This document shows positions 16,454 to 25,419 of a stretch of DNA of 64,000 nt, piece after piece. The stretch's first letter is position 1; each line of letters opens with the position of its first letter. The notes beneath the pieces are model-generated. The model was given only the letters and a program-made list of their open reading frames with translations, was not told the DNA's origin and made no database searches. The position numbers and the translations under genes are program-made. This DNA is from Candidatus Pelagisphaera phototrophica (lineage in GTDB: Bacteria > Verrucomicrobiota > Verrucomicrobiia > Opitutales > Opitutaceae): NCBI RefSeq assembly GCF_014529625.1, contig NZ_CP076039.1:2542001-2606000 (forward strand). The letters run 5' to 3'.

Positions 16454-19192
16454 CTAAAGACGCTTCGAGGTCAAAACGGTAGACCCTACGCGACTCCCAT
16501 CCCACGCGGTCGCTATCACGATGGCGCCAGGATCCATATCCGCTAAACCGATCGACCCAACCTCTCCCTTTTTACCGCTACGTGTCGCGCGAATGGCCTG
16601 ACCTTCTTGAGTCGAAAACCGGACATCTGCGTTGGGAAGGGTTCTAAACGCTTCAAGTCGTGAACGAGCGATACGACCCGTCGACGATGCGAACGTTTCC
16701 AAACTCGATCCTCCACGGGGTTTCTCGCTTGGGGAGTCTATCAGATTTCTGACCCGCAACCCAATCGCCGGATCCTCCCCTCGGGGGTCGAATTCCATTT
16801 CCAGAAAATTCCAATAGAAAGGGTCTCCGGATTTCTGCGGCTCCAGTTCGGGGCTCGCGTGTGTTTTGTGATAGAGGGCGTGGATTTCCAGGTCACGACC
16901 ATCCACGTCCTTCATGCGAGGTCCAAAACCCGGGATCACAGCCCTACCTCCACTTCGTCCAATGGGACCGAAGCTACACTCGATCACGTTGTGCTCTCGG
17001 TTCTTCATAATACAGCCATTGTGGACATCACCGTAAACCGTCACGACTCCGTCCCGCGAACCGAGGAGCTCCAGGACCCTATCGGCTCCTGCCTTGACCC
17101 AGCCTGCGTAGTCTGCGGTTACCCGATCGCGCTGCTCGAATCTTTGCGGATGGTTCGCGCTCGCGGTCCCACCGGTCCAAATAGTATGCATTCCATTGAT
17201 ACCAGTTAAGCAGATGAGCTTGGAGGAATCGGTCGTGATCAAATCATTCAACCAGGAAAACTGATCCTCTCCCAATAAGCTCCTAGTCGGGTCCGTTCGA
17301 TCGTAGAGGCTTTTGAAGGCATCCCATCCGCTGTCATCCCAGATATCCACGTTCTGCGAGCTTCGCCACAATCTCGAGTCGAGAATCGCCAAGGTAAAGT
17401 CGCGATTGGGCATTTTCCAAGCCCGCCATTTCTTCGGGTTCTCCAACGGATCCACTTCTTCCGCTCCCGTAATGAGGTGATGCACAATCTGGAAATTGCG
17501 CTTCATATATTCTGTATCTTGCCCTAGTCCCTTTATCTTTCGGATCACTATCTGCTCGGGACCTTTCACATCGTCCATCCCATAGTCATGGTCACCCGGA
17601 TTGATGATGTTCCAGTGCCGCATACACTGCCATCGACTGGTCGGACCACATATTGAATTCTTCACAACCTTATAGGCATCGTCGGTACTCGGCGGATACA
17701 ATACCAGCTCCATGTACCAAACATCATCCTCCCAAACCATAATCTGGAAGTTGTAGTTCTCCAGGTACTTATACGATCCCTCCGAAGGCTGGTCCCGAAA
17801 TTGCCATTCACCTCCCCCACCTAGAATTTGGTAGCCACCGCCTGTCTTCCTTTGAAGCCCACTGGTTAGCGCATGGCAACTAAGGCCGCACAGCTTGTAG
17901 GGAGCCGCTAAGCGTGGAAGCCTCCCGACATAGTTACCCGTCCTTGGCACATCGCCCACAAGCCCCGTTCCCGGCCCCACAGCTGACGTTCCGATCCGGG
18001 GATCAGAGGTCACATTCACACCATCTTTCCATACCGTGTAGTACATCGTCTTCTCAGCAGGAGAATGCGGCAAGGAAACTTCAATTACCGCCGTGTTGCG
18101 TCGAAAGTCGTTGCTGACAATATTGGCAGAACCCGCTAAATGAACTGACGCCCATCCATCTTTGGGATTTTCCGTATCCGAAATTCGAATTTCCGCCTTA
18201 GTTCCATCCGTATCGAAAATCCCGATAAAACGAACCTTCCAAACACCGTCATCCTGTGCCAACGAGTCACCGAGCGGATAGCAACTCAGACAATCCGCAT
18301 GGCCCGGTGCTAATTGATTCGACGCATCTGCGATCACCTCAAACGAATCGACCGAATAATCCACTAGCCCTCGACCGGATACTCCGACATAGCCTTGGGT
18401 CGCCACTTCCGGTAATTCCGAGGCAATTTTCACAGTCTTGTCGTGAACCTTTAGTGACAATTCCACAAGGCATATCCCGTTCCCCAATGGAGCCATGGTA
18501 AGCCCCATTTCAACCGAATCCCCCGGACTCAGCTCGGGAAACCCCTCTTTTAGAACTTTACCCGGGGCAGCGTTTCTCCCGCTGCTTTTTCGCCCGTGCA
18601 TCAATGCGAACTCACCCTTGTCCGTCCAGACCGCGTGATTCACTTTTTCCGCTTTGTCGTAGCTTTCGAATACGGATGTCGCTCCGAAAGCGATTCCAAA
18701 AAGGCCGTATCCATCCTGATACATTTTCCATTCTTCCTTGTCGCCGGGCTTCGGTTCGGAGCGCGGTGCCAAATAGGTGAAACGGGCTTTCACCTCATAG
18801 TCACCCTTGAGCTTCCAGTCATTCCGATAAAGAATCCCGAGCGGCAACGAGGGATCGTAGTCCGTTTCCATGGACCTCCCAGCCGTTTGAGAATGAAACG
18901 GGAACCCCGTTCGCCGGGCCCGATCGCCCACGTTGACCAGACGCCTCCGCAATGCCCTGTCCTTGATTTGCCAGTAGCCCGGATTGAGCGACTCCCAGCC
19001 GGGACCCACCACCAGACTGTCCGGCTTCGCGAAGGCGTAGCGAGTCGCAGATATCCCGCTCGCCGTTTGAGCTCTAAATGGAACCGATCCCGCTAGGGCC
19101 ATCGCTCCAACAGCGCCTGCACTGGACGCGATAAAATCACGGCGGTTAATACCATTCGAGAAATTTGGTTCGTTGGGTGATATCGAATTCAT
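16454..19192 (-). CDS. Large Tat-exported PhoD-like metallophosphatase-family protein
   Basis: Protein of 912 residues with a twin-arginine signal (INRRDFIASSAGAVGAMALA). Residues about 40-400 form beta-rich, concanavalin/fibronectin-like regions. Residues 420-800 resemble PhoD phosphodiesterases/phosphatases, with metal-ligand-like motifs INPGDHDYG and TVYGDVHNG and a conserved LGEDQFSWL. PhoD enzymes are usually about 500-600 aa, so the N-terminal extension is unusual. It is probably a periplasmic or secreted phosphoesterase, but the substrate is unknown and some ligand positions are divergent. Confidence 0.78.
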   Translation of the reverse strand: MNSISPNEPNFSNGINRRDFIASSAGAVGAMALAGSVPFRAQTASGISATRYAFAKPDSLVVGPGWESLNPGYWQIKDRALRRRLVNVGDRARRTGFPFHSQTAGRSMETDYDPSLPLGILYRNDWKLKGDYEVKARFTYLAPRSEPKPGDKEEWKMYQDGYGLFGIAFGATSVFESYDKAEKVNHAVWTDKGEFALMHGRKSSGRNAAPGKVLKEGFPELSPGDSVEMGLTMAPLGNGICLVELSLKVHDKTVKIASELPEVATQGYVGVSGRGLVDYSVDSFEVIADASNQLAPGHADCLSCYPLGDSLAQDDGVWKVRFIGIFDTDGTKAEIRISDTENPKDGWASVHLAGSANIVSNDFRRNTAVIEVSLPHSPAEKTMYYTVWKDGVNVTSDPRIGTSAVGPGTGLVGDVPRTGNYVGRLPRLAAPYKLCGLSCHALTSGLQRKTGGGYQILGGGGEWQFRDQPSEGSYKYLENYNFQIMVWEDDVWYMELVLYPPSTDDAYKVVKNSICGPTSRWQCMRHWNIINPGDHDYGMDDVKGPEQIVIRKIKGLGQDTEYMKRNFQIVHHLITGAEEVDPLENPKKWRAWKMPNRDFTLAILDSRLWRSSQNVDIWDDSGWDAFKSLYDRTDPTRSLLGEDQFSWLNDLITTDSSKLICLTGINGMHTIWTGGTASANHPQRFEQRDRVTADYAGWVKAGADRVLELLGSRDGVVTVYGDVHNGCIMKNREHNVIECSFGPIGRSGGRAVIPGFGPRMKDVDGRDLEIHALYHKTHASPELEPQKSGDPFYWNFLEMEFDPRGEDPAIGLRVRNLIDSPSEKPRGGSSLETFASSTGRIARSRLEAFRTLPNADVRFSTQEGQAIRATRSGKKGEVGSIGLADMDPGAIVIATAWDGSRVGSTVLTSKRL

Positions 19193-19838
19193 AGAGAATA
19201 ATGTTGAACGAGATACATCCTAAGAATTCAAACCGGAGCCTCAAGGATTTTACCTAAACATTTTGATCGACGAAATTATCACCAACGAAGATCCGTCTCT
19301 AGTTGAGATAGTTTTTGTGACGCTTAGTATCCTTCGTGGGATAAAAATTGATACGCTTTACAACAAGCTTAGAGGCCCCAAACTAACGTCCTGGTTGCAG
19401 GACACTCATTAAAAGCGAAGATGTGATTTTCGAAGTAGGGCTGTACCTCAAAAAAGAATCTATCCTTAGTCATTGTATTCAAGGGCCTTGAAAACTCTAG
19501 CGAATCGCCATGCACGGAGGCTATCAAATCGAATTCCCTCGTCGCCTTTTGTTTCAAAAGGGGTGGTGAAGATAGAATCGACCCTCAGAAAGTTACGTCT
19601 CCCACAATCGGTCGCTTATCAATTGCGTCTGCTCCTCAGTGAAATCTAGAACACACTCGCTTTACCTTCTTCAAAGATTGAGGCGCTCTTCAAGTTTAAC
19701 ATCGAAAGTGGATCGCATGAAAATGCCGTTTCGGTTATCGACACTCGATTCCAAAAAGATGCGCGTCTTTGCGTTAATGACAGCCTCATCTCCACAGACC
19801 GTATCAATCCCCAGATTCCAATTTTCGATAGGAATCGA
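19193..19838. other. Gene-poor gap of about 650 bp
   Basis: No supported gene. A start-less open stretch on the + strand (about 19665-19870, with SSKIEALFKFNIESG) reads like protein but matches nothing I know. It could be the remnant of a lost gene. Confidence 0.4.
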
Positions 19839-20666
19839 CTACTTCAGCAATTTTTCCACCCGCCGCACTTCTTTGAGAATCAAGGGAGCGGCCGCGTCTC
19901 TCGGCGAATGCCCGTAACCATCGAGCTCCATGATGCGGGCATCCTTGTGACCCGCGACGCGCATCATGCGCATCATGTAGGCATTTTCTTCGTAGCGGCC
20001 GAGCATTTCGAGCTCGCGATCGCCCGTGATCATGAGAAAAGGCGGCGCGTCCGCACGAACGTGATACAGAGGCGCGAGATCGTCGATGATCGGCTGCGTG
20101 CCTTCGATCCCTCGCTCCGCCCGAACCGTGAAGTGGGTGATCGTATGTCCGGCGAGTGGAATCAGTCCCGCAATCCGATTGGCGTCGATTCCGTGGGCTC
20201 CGAGCCAACGCTTGTCCAAACCCACCATGCTCGTCAAGTAGCCGCCGGCCGAGCTTCCGGAGACGAAAATCCGCGAGGCGTCACCTCCGTATTTTTCGAT
20301 GTTTTCAAAGACCCAGGCCACCGAAGCGGCGGCATCCTGAATGTAGACGGGAGCTTTCACCTTGGGATGAAGCCGGTAGTTGACCGCGACCACCGCAATA
20401 CCCTTCTCCTTAAATCCCTCCGGTACCGATTTATTCCCGTTCTTCAAACCACCCCCATGAAACCACACGATGGTTGAAAACCCTTTACGATTCTCGGGAG
20501 CATACAGATCCAACACGCAGCGTTCCGCGATGTATGGATCCGTTTTTCTCGGGTCATCCTTCTGATAGGGGATATCTTTTTGCAGGGAATAAGAAAGGTC
20601 CTGCCCAAGAAGCGAAAGGCCACCTACCAGAGACAGAATTGAGGCGACTAGAATCGCCGGTTTCAT
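19839..20666 (-). CDS. Secreted alpha/beta-hydrolase (BD-FAE-like esterase)
   Basis: Exported esterase of 275 residues with a signal peptide when started at ATG 20666 (MKPAILVASILSLVGG). An ATG three codons upstream (20675) is an alternative, and longer in-frame starts would bury the signal. Oxyanion motif WFHGGG, nucleophile GSSAGG, acid Asp in MITGDRE and catalytic His in GYGHSP are all visible. The family removes acyl groups from carbohydrates. The divergent gene starts 143 nt away. Confidence 0.85.
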   Translation of the reverse strand: MKPAILVASILSLVGGLSLLGQDLSYSLQKDIPYQKDDPRKTDPYIAERCVLDLYAPENRKGFSTIVWFHGGGLKNGNKSVPEGFKEKGIAVVAVNYRLHPKVKAPVYIQDAAASVAWVFENIEKYGGDASRIFVSGSSAGGYLTSMVGLDKRWLGAHGIDANRIAGLIPLAGHTITHFTVRAERGIEGTQPIIDDLAPLYHVRADAPPFLMITGDRELEMLGRYEENAYMMRMMRVAGHKDARIMELDGYGHSPRDAAAPLILKEVRRVEKLLK

Positions 20667-20808
20667 ATCTAACATAGTGCCGTTTCTAACTGGAAGTGCC
20701 GAAAAGGCAAATACTTCCCGCTCGAGAGCAAAAGCGGGCTTGGTTTTCGTATTGAAGAAATTTCTGTTGAAAACCGACGCCCTTCCTATCATCACCATAT
20801 TTTAGATT

Positions 20809-22422
20809 ATGTCGCGCCCATACTCCAAGAGATTTCCGCCCCGCCGCCGTGAACCTGCCAACCTTAAAATGGCCATCATCGTTGCCTCGATCGTGACGGT
20901 CATCATGCTCTGCCTAGCAATGTTCACAGACGGGATTGAGAATGCTCCTGAATGGACGCTGTTCCTAGGCCACTTCCACCCTGCCCTCCTCCACCTTCCT
21001 ATTGGCTTCTATACGATCCTTGCAGTCCTTGAGTACCTCGATAGCTCCAAAAGCGGTCCCCGGATCGGGAAGGCCTGCGAAATCGTTCTTAACTACACGG
21101 CAATCGTGGCAGTCATCGCCGCGGTTCTCGGCATCCTGCTCGCCCTACCCGGGGGCTACAACGAAACCCTACTCGATCGCCACCGCTGGCTAGGCTCCCT
21201 CTCGGCCATATTTGCCTTCTGGCTCATAGTCCTTCGCAACTGGGCAAGATCCAAAAGCCGAAACGGCTTCTCAATTCCCTACCATAGCGCACTCGCCGCA
21301 ACCCTAGTTCTTCTGGTTGTGGTCGGTCACGACGGTGGCACGCTGACTCACGGCTCTGGCTACCTAACCAAACACATCCCAAGTCCTCTGAAATCGTTAT
21401 TCGGGATGGAAAGCGACAGCGACGAAACCGGTCCCATCGCAGTCGCTGAAGCGGATGTATACCAAGACTTAATCCACCCAATTTTCGAAGAGACCTGCAT
21501 TCAATGCCACGGACCCGACAAATCCAAAGGGGACCTCCGAATGGACTCCTTTGAATTGGTAATGCTTGGGGGTGAGCTCGGTGACACCATCGTGCCTGGT
21601 GACATCGATGCGAGCGAGCTGATCTACCGGCTCCATCTCGAAATAGACGACGATGAGCATATGCCGCCTGAAGGCAAACCACAACCTACGGAAGGGCAAA
21701 TCGCCATCCTGGAATGGTGGATACAAGTGGGGGCTATGGAAAGCGGTCTGGTTGGCGAACTCGAGATTCCTGAAACGGTAAAATCCGCGATGGTTGCCCA
21801 GTTAGAAGGTTCCGCGGAAGTTGAAGAAAAAGAAAAGGTCCCTGAGATACTAATTCCTATGCTCACCTGGGAAGAGGCCGAAGCAGAGATTGCTACGATA
21901 GAGGAAGAACCCAATATCGACATCCTTCGGGTGGCACTCAATTCTCCCGCGGTTCGGGTAAAGGGACCTTTTGGCGACAGCAAATTCAATGATGACGCAC
22001 TCTCCAAGCTCGAACCAATCGCTAACAATATTGTGGAGCTTGAGATTGGTTTTAGCGATATTACCGACAGAGGACTGGCTGCCGTCGCCAACATGCCTAA
22101 TTTGGAAAAGCTCTATCTCCAGAAAACGTCGATCACCGACGAGGGCATCCAACACCTGGAAAGTCTGATACGCCTTAGGTACTTGAATCTCTACGGGACC
22201 CAGGTTACGGATGACGCCCTCGATGCCTTAGTTGATTTGCCTCGCTTAAAGAGCCTTTTCGTCTGGGAAACTCAAATCAGCAAGTCTGCAGCGGACGACT
22301 TCCAGGAACAGAAACTGGAAGCCACCGGAGTACAAGCATGGCAGGATGAAATCGCTGCCCTGAAAGCGAAGATCAGCGACGCAAAAATCCTCGTAGACAC
22401 TGGGATCGAAACGGGAAATTAG
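20809..22422 (+). CDS. Membrane DUF2231 - PSCyt1 cytochrome c - leucine-rich repeat protein
   Basis: Protein of 537 residues. Residues 20-190 hold about five membrane helices of the DUF2231 type, with HFHPALLHLPIGF. Residues 220-310 form a planctomycete-type PSCyt1 domain with one heme motif C230-IQ-C233-H234 and the GDLRMDSF and DEHMPPEGKPQPTEGQ blocks. Residues 390-500 contain LRRs (LEKLYLQKTSITDEG). It is predicted to be anchored in the inner membrane with the heme domain outside. This architecture is typical of Planctomycetes/Verrucomicrobia and its role is unknown. A possible electron-transfer function is inference. Confidence 0.85.
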   Translation: MSRPYSKRFPPRRREPANLKMAIIVASIVTVIMLCLAMFTDGIENAPEWTLFLGHFHPALLHLPIGFYTILAVLEYLDSSKSGPRIGKACEIVLNYTAIVAVIAAVLGILLALPGGYNETLLDRHRWLGSLSAIFAFWLIVLRNWARSKSRNGFSIPYHSALAATLVLLVVVGHDGGTLTHGSGYLTKHIPSPLKSLFGMESDSDETGPIAVAEADVYQDLIHPIFEETCIQCHGPDKSKGDLRMDSFELVMLGGELGDTIVPGDIDASELIYRLHLEIDDDEHMPPEGKPQPTEGQIAILEWWIQVGAMESGLVGELEIPETVKSAMVAQLEGSAEVEEKEKVPEILIPMLTWEEAEAEIATIEEEPNIDILRVALNSPAVRVKGPFGDSKFNDDALSKLEPIANNIVELEIGFSDITDRGLAAVANMPNLEKLYLQKTSITDEGIQHLESLIRLRYLNLYGTQVTDDALDALVDLPRLKSLFVWETQISKSAADDFQEQKLEATGVQAWQDEIAALKAKISDAKILVDTGIETGN

Positions 22423-22513
22423 AGAATACTCCATATTTTGCCGACCGGTTCTAATTCTATTTGTAAAATCGCTTCTACATTTCACTTTGCTAGAACTTGG
22501 CAGGACACATCAA

Positions 22514-22583
22514 TGGTAGAGGGCGATCTCGCACCTCCTCTCGAGAGGTACGGCGTCACAATTTTAAACTTAGGCGATCTTCC
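22514..22583. repeat. Decayed copy of the GGGCGATCTC palindromic repeat
   Basis: GGTAGAGGGCGATCTCG at 22514 and TAGGCGATCTTCC near 22571 flank an internal CCTCTCGAGAGG palindrome. The start resembles the repeats at 16307 and 27853, but the arms no longer pair fully. It sits in the 410-bp gap before the TRAP genes, which shows no other feature. Confidence 0.45.
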
Positions 22584-22835
22584 AAATGAGAACTAGTGAC
22601 GGAAGACTCATCCACTACCTTTTAATTGAAAACGAGATTGGTTAAATAATTCCTCGTCTAAGAATACCCCTCTAGTTTCCCAGAAAACATTCGCGATCAA
22701 TTCTCTTGAGCCAGGAACAAGATCCTCCCTAAATGCCACACTTGCGAACGCTTGGCTACCCTCGAAACCTGGCGTACCTCGTACCTGAACGCAAATGGAC
22801 CTCAAGCCATAAAGTTACCCGGCACCCCCATCAAA

Positions 22836-23333
22836 ATGAAGTCGCTGCTGGACGGATACTATCGCGTTTTAAAAGTCACCCTGACTTGCCTAATGGGACT
22901 TATGATCGTCCCCGTGTTTATGCAGGTGGTATCCCGTTTTACCGACCTTTTGCCGCGATACATCTGGACTGAGGAGGTCGCTCGGTTCTGCTTTGTCTGG
23001 ATTATAATGATCGGTTCCATGATCGCCGTTAGAGATGGTACGCACTTTGATGTGGATCTACTCCCAAAGCCAAAACGATTTAGTAATCGTGGTATTCTAA
23101 AGCTGGTACGCCACGCCTCAATGTTCGCTCTCGCGATCGTATTTCTCGTCTACGGCATTGATTTTGCCAAATTCGGAATGGCTCAGAGCTCGGAAATGAG
23201 TGGCATCAACATGCTGAGCATCTACATCACCTTTCCCCTCGCCGGCCTCACCTGGATCCTTTTTCTCCTAGAAAAGCTAGCCCTGGATTTCAAGCAGATC
23301 AGAAGTAACCGCGAACCGGAGCTGGAGGCATGA
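22836..23333 (+). CDS. TRAP transporter small permease (DctQ)
   Basis: Membrane subunit of a tripartite ATP-independent periplasmic transporter. The protein has 165 residues and four helices, with the family blocks RYIWTEEVARFCFVWIIMIG and GTHFDVDLLP. I start it at ATG 22836; an in-frame TTG 84 nt upstream would add a non-hydrophobic leader. It overlaps the DctM start by 4 nt. No DctP substrate-binding protein is adjacent, so the solute is unknown. Confidence 0.9.
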   Translation: MKSLLDGYYRVLKVTLTCLMGLMIVPVFMQVVSRFTDLLPRYIWTEEVARFCFVWIIMIGSMIAVRDGTHFDVDLLPKPKRFSNRGILKLVRHASMFALAIVFLVYGIDFAKFGMAQSSEMSGINMLSIYITFPLAGLTWILFLLEKLALDFKQIRSNREPELEA

Positions 23334-24631
23334 GCACAGGAGAAGCAGCCGCAATCATGTTTGGCGTCTTCGCTGCCCTCGTGCTCCTGAGAGTACCCGT
23401 TTCGTTCGCATTGGGTCTAGCCTGCCTTCCAATACTTTTTATCGATGAGCGACTCACACCATTTCTTCTGATCAATGAAATGTGGAAGTCCTACAACGCA
23501 TTCATATTGCTCGCTGTGCCCTTCTTCTTGCTAGCGGCTAATCTCATGAATGCCGCCGGAATTACCGAGCGCCTTATCAACCTGGCACGTGCTTCTGTAG
23601 GGCACCTTCCCGGCGGGCTCGGGCATATCAACGTCATGGTCAGCATGCTCTTCGCCGGAATCTCCGGTTCTTCCACCGCAGACGCAGCGGGTATCGGATC
23701 ACTGCTGATTCCTGCCATGAAGAAACAAGGCTACGACACCTCATTTTCAGTAGCGATCACGGCTTGTTCTTCCGTGATGGGCGTTATCATACCCCCGAGC
23801 ATCATAATGATCGTCTGGGGAGGCCTCATGTCTGTATCCATCGGCGGACTTTTCCTCGCCGGGATGGTCCCTGGAATCCTCATTGCCTTGTTTATGATGT
23901 GTACCGTGCTCGTCTACGCGAAAACTCGAAACTACCCCATTTACAAGAGAGCTTCTCTCATGGAGTTTTTCCAAGCATTCGGGAAGTCCATTCTCGCGCT
24001 GGTCACTCCCACGATCATCGTCGGAGGAATTATAGGCGGGCTCTTCACTCCGACCGAAGCATCCGTCGTCGCGGTCTTGTATTCCGCTTTTCTCGGTGGA
24101 TTGATTTATCGAGCAATCGGACCGAAACAATTCCCGAGAGTTCTCTACGATTCCGCTCGGCTATCCGCTATTTCACTCTTCTGCATAGGGACTGCATCCG
24201 CTTTTGGCTGGCTACTCGCCTACTACAGGGTCCCTCAAGCCCTGGTGGATATGGTCGCCGCTTACGGTACTGGAATTATAACGACAGGATTTATCATCGC
24301 CCTCTCCTTTTTGGTTATCGGCATGTTCATAGATGCGATTCCGGCCATAATTATTCTGGGTACGATACTCTTACCTCTAGCTGAAAAAGCCGGAATGCAC
24401 CCCATACATTTCGCCATCATTGGAGTCATCTCACTCGCCTTTGGTCTCGTCACACCGCCCTACGGCTTGTGCCTTCTTATTTCCTGCTCCGTTGGCGAGG
24501 TCGCGGTTTCGAAGGTCCTAAAAGATGTCGCCATATTGTTGCTTCCCCTGCTCCTCCTTTTGGGGCTAACTATCGTATTCCCAGAAATCGTCCTATTCCT
24601 CCCGCGCTGGCTGGCTCCTGAGTTTCTGTGA
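23330..24631 (+). CDS. TRAP transporter large permease (DctM)
   Basis: Sodium-dependent solute permease of 433 residues with about 12 membrane helices. Typical stretches include FAGISGSSTADAAGIGSLLI, MKKQGYDTSFSVAI and ACSSVMGVIIPPSI. The ATG lies inside the last codons of DctQ (ATGA overlap), so the two are translationally coupled. Organic acids or sugar acids are usual substrates. The downstream GalM, SDR and cupin genes hint at sugar-acid or aromatic catabolism, but an 800-bp gap separates them. Confidence 0.93.
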   Translation: MSTGEAAAIMFGVFAALVLLRVPVSFALGLACLPILFIDERLTPFLLINEMWKSYNAFILLAVPFFLLAANLMNAAGITERLINLARASVGHLPGGLGHINVMVSMLFAGISGSSTADAAGIGSLLIPAMKKQGYDTSFSVAITACSSVMGVIIPPSIIMIVWGGLMSVSIGGLFLAGMVPGILIALFMMCTVLVYAKTRNYPIYKRASLMEFFQAFGKSILALVTPTIIVGGIIGGLFTPTEASVVAVLYSAFLGGLIYRAIGPKQFPRVLYDSARLSAISLFCIGTASAFGWLLAYYRVPQALVDMVAAYGTGIITTGFIIALSFLVIGMFIDAIPAIIILGTILLPLAEKAGMHPIHFAIIGVISLAFGLVTPPYGLCLLISCSVGEVAVSKVLKDVAILLLPLLLLLGLTIVFPEIVLFLPRWLAPEFL

Positions 24632-24965
24632 TCTTAAAACGCTTCGTGAGTCACGGGCTTTATTAACCTAAATTCTGCCTAAAAATTTAACCAAAAAAAG
24701 AGCAAGAAACACAGATTGAGAAAATCGCGTCTCGTGTACAGGATGTTGTTTCTATCGTGCTGGGAAATTAAAAACTATTGTTGAGGTATATACTCCGTCA
24801 AATAAAATGAACAAGACTGCGCTCTTGGCAAAGCTAAAACTGAACCCTCGCCTTGCTGTCCGATTTCATAAAAATCACCTCCTAACCAACCATTTTAGAC
24901 ACATTTGGACGGAAAGTTTCATCAAGTAGCCCCACCCAGTCGATTCCCAAGTCAGCCAAAATTAG

Positions 24966-24987
24966 GCTCCCCCTAAACACGGGGAGC
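24966..24987 (-). terminator. Candidate hairpin terminator
   Basis: The perfect 7-bp stem GCTCCCC/GGGGAGC encloses an 8-nt loop. Read on the minus strand it is followed by CTAATTTTGG, a weak T-rich tail, so it may end the minus-strand transcript of the small reading frame at 25170-25262. It could also terminate the TRAP operon from the other side. Confidence 0.45.
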
Positions 24988-25169
24988 AAACACCAGCTAT
25001 CAGCGACCCACTACTAGACGGCACCAAAACAAAACAGGAAACCCTAACTGGCGCCCCTTGAAATGAACATTTCCTAACATTAAAATTTGAATACAAAACT
25101 TAAATCTCCAGTGCCCGAAGGCACCGAAGCCTGAAGTTATTTTCTTCCTTTAACGCGATTGAAGCGTAG

Positions 25170-25262
25170 CTACAATCCCGCCTCGGGTCTTTTGATTTCC
25201 ATATAGACCATGGCACCAAAGGCCAACACAGCCATAATTTCGAATACTATTAATGCAGTCGT
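25170..25262 (-). CDS. Possible 30-residue membrane protein with non-AUG (ACG) start
   Basis: A strong Shine-Dalgarno TAAAGGAGGAG (25270-25280, minus strand) stands 8 nt before an ACG codon. The ACG opens a 30-codon frame ending in TAG. The product has one hydrophobic helix (ALIVFEIMAVLAFGAMVYME) and a basic end (IKRPEAGL). Directly after it comes another purine-rich site (AAGGAAG) followed by ATA and a short frame beginning TSGFGAFGHW. Both first codons are one transition from ATG. This is either a small-protein operon using rare starts or a mutated remnant of one. I do not recognise a family. Confidence 0.4.
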   Translation of the reverse strand, partial: TTALIVFEIMAVLAFGAMVYMEIKRPEAGL

Positions 25263-25419
25263 TTAGTTTCTCCTCCTTTAACTTTTTCTACGTCGAGAGA
25301 ACGGCGAAACTAGAGATCCAGTTGTGCCATTTGACCGAAAATCCGATTTTCGATTTACTCGCTTGTCGCTCGTCCCGCTTACGTGATATCTGAGTATTTA
25401 CACTCCGCTAAAGTCCTCT

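Noticed and set aside
19369-19557. 62-codon frame on the minus strand
   Set aside because: Short, without a ribosome-binding site or family features, in a gene-poor gap.
24807-24926. 39-codon frame MNKTALLAKLKLNPRLAVRF on the + strand
   Set aside because: It has an ATG but no ribosome-binding site and no recognisable motif; probably chance.
24966-24987. Strong + strand terminator of the TRAP operon
   Set aside because: The stem is good, but no T tract follows on the + strand and it lies 330 nt from the DctM stop; the minus-strand reading is somewhat better.
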